Source: a bacterium (GTDB taxonomy: Bacteria > UBA3054). From it: DNA of 7,750 nucleotides. Positions 6,771 to 7,750 of the stretch are shown here, one piece after another. Both the position numbers and the translations under genes were made by a program. The stretch covers positions 1 through 7,750 of the forward strand of contig JAFYIM010000122.1 of NCBI GenBank assembly GCA_017538635.1, written 5' to 3'. The notes under the pieces were generated by a model, which did not search any database, was not told the origin of the DNA, and saw nothing but the letters and a program-made list of their open reading frames with translations. The first letter of the stretch is position 1. Each line of letters begins with the position of its first letter.

Positions 6771-7750
6771 ATGAAAAAACTTCTGCTGTTTTTCGTTTTG
6801 TTTGCCATATCGGCTAACTTGAAAGCCGAACCTACCGTCTTTTTCAGCGAGGATTTCGAGAGTTACGAAGAGGGTGACTTCTTCTCCCAGAGGGATGATC
6901 TTAAATATTATCTGGAAGAGAACAAGGAGTTTTACTCTTACGATATCACTAACGTCGCCACCAAATGTCTGGGCGTCAGGAAAGCGAACGGAGGGTATTA
7001 TGACAATTCCGGCCTCTGGATCCCAATTGGAACACAGCCAAGTGTTTTCACTGATTCCGGTGTACTGAGGATACGTTTCCAGATCAAGTCCTCCTATAAT
7101 AGAGCCGGCGTCATGCTTGGCGACGGCGAGGAAGGCAGGGCGCTCTATTGTTACCGCGACGGCGGGACATTTTATATTAAAAACGACGATTATGAATACG
7201 GCGTCGGCGGAGTGGGTGACCAGGTCTTCACGCCCGTTGAATTCAACATCTCGTACCCTGCCCGCAGGCTCATGAACGTCATTATAAACAGCGTGACCAA
7301 TACGCCGGAAAATTTCGTGCTCGGTGAATTCGACGTCAATTATTTCGGCGTAGGAGTGTTCGGGGCTTATCCACCGAAATGCTGCCCCATCGACGATATC
7401 GAGGCGGCCTACGAGAGTCTTTATGAACCCGTTCCAAAAGTCAGCACAGACACGCTTGAATACAGCCTGGAGGAAGGCTTCAAGACCCTTGTCATCGCCA
7501 ACGACGGAGGCGGTTATTTCAACTATTCCGTCCAGCCGACGGAAAACCTGGAATGGCTGGCTTTTTCGGGCACCAACGGCGTCTGCGCCTCGGCCTGCGA
7601 ACTGGAGATCGCTTTGAACCGCTCCGACATGACGAACGGCTATTACAAGACGAAACTGCTTGTTGATCTCGGAAGTTTCGGGCAAAGTTATGTTACTGTG
7701 CGGGCCGGTTCCGGCAGCGTCTTCTTCTATGAGAATTTCGAAGCGCCCTA
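6771..7750 (+). CDS. Secreted modular protein: beta-sandwich (LamG-like) domain, BACON-like domain, start of a second beta-sandwich copy (3' end outside window)
   Basis: The frame is open from ATG 6771 to the last base (326 residues, no stop). Residues 1-19 (MKKLLLFFVLFAISANLKA) form a typical Sec signal peptide, with likely cleavage after Ala19. Residues 23 to about 218 start FFSEDFESYEEGDF and end around CCPIDDIEAAYE, a pattern of concanavalin/LamG-like jelly-roll domains in secreted proteins. Residues about 224-311 resemble a BACON or related Ig-like domain: TLEYSLEEGFKTLVIANDGG, then EWLAFSGTNGV, then a Y-Y-K-T-K-L-L-V strand and YVTVRA. At 317, VFFYENFEAP echoes VFFSEDFESY at 23, so the module seems to repeat with a period of about 294 residues. 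Cysteines at 66, 204, 205, 272 and 276 could form disulfides after export. No Shine-Dalgarno is visible; the signal peptide fixes the start. Likely a surface or secreted glycan- or adhesion-related protein, but no enzyme motif is visible. Domain names are by eye. Confidence 0.87.
   Translation, partial: MKKLLLFFVLFAISANLKAEPTVFFSEDFESYEEGDFFSQRDDLKYYLEENKEFYSYDITNVATKCLGVRKANGGYYDNSGLWIPIGTQPSVFTDSGVLRIRFQIKSSYNRAGVMLGDGEEGRALYCYRDGGTFYIKNDDYEYGVGGVGDQVFTPVEFNISYPARRLMNVIINSVTNTPENFVLGEFDVNYFGVGVFGAYPPKCCPIDDIEAAYESLYEPVPKVSTDTLEYSLEEGFKTLVIANDGGGYFNYSVQPTENLEWLAFSGTNGVCASACELEIALNRSDMTNGYYKTKLLVDLGSFGQSYVTVRAGSGSVFFYENFEAP

Noticed and set aside
6741..7685. Long minus-strand open frame (314 codons) opposite the secreted protein gene
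   Set aside because: The + strand frame over the same region starts with a clear signal peptide, has domain-like repeats and stays open for 326 codons to the window edge. The minus-strand translation shows no recognisable motif and is a shadow.
1..7750. CRISPR array, IS element, tRNA/rRNA gene or phage module
   Set aside because: No regularly spaced repeats, transposase-like protein, terminal inverted repeats or structured-RNA sequences were recognised. Coding sequence fills almost the whole window.

Overview
The window is a compact bacterial chromosomal segment, moderately GC-rich and gene-dense. All seven supported genes lie on the + strand, most of them within a few bases of each other or overlapping. 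The sequence does not fix the organism. A PglC-type sugar transferase, UDP-glucose dehydrogenase, the MEP-pathway enzyme IspH and a signal-peptide-bearing beta-sandwich/BACON-like protein fit a free-living or gut-associated bacterium with an elaborate envelope. My low-confidence guess is a PVC-like lineage (Lentisphaerota/Kiritimatiellota) or a similar uncultured group, because large secreted modular proteins of this style are common there. There are no rRNA or tRNA genes, IS elements, phage genes or CRISPR arrays.

Layout: (1) 1-309 is the 3' end of a membrane sugar-phosphate transferase that starts polysaccharide or glycan assembly. (2) 310-924 is tsaB (tRNA t6A modification), starting on the base after the transferase stop. 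(3) 931-2562 is a CPA1 cation/proton antiporter with a C-terminal RCK_C regulatory domain. These three look co-transcribed. (4) A 56-base gap carries a near-consensus sigma70-type promoter (TTGCCA-N17-TAAAAT) that starts a second run: tyrS (2619-3821), ugd (3839-5149), a half-length UvrC-like GIY-YIG protein (5151-5810) and ispH (5807-6673). The spacings of 17, 1 and -4 bases suggest one operon. (5) A 97-base AT-rich intergenic region holds an imperfect dyad, a perfect 8-bp tandem repeat and a probable promoter. (6) From 6771 to the end of the window runs the 5' part of a secreted modular protein: signal peptide, concanavalin-like beta-sandwich domain, BACON-like domain, then the start of what looks like a second copy of the first domain.

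Most genes are housekeeping: translation fidelity (tsaB, tyrS), isoprenoid supply (ispH), cation/pH homeostasis, and envelope sugar supply (the transferase and ugd, which sit in different transcription units). I see no clear new multi-gene system. The items most worth a second look are the UvrC-like protein, which keeps the GIY-YIG nuclease and Fe-S cysteine region but ends cleanly before the UvrB-binding, RNase H-like and HhH parts, and the repeated-module secreted protein at the right edge with its regulatory-looking leader.
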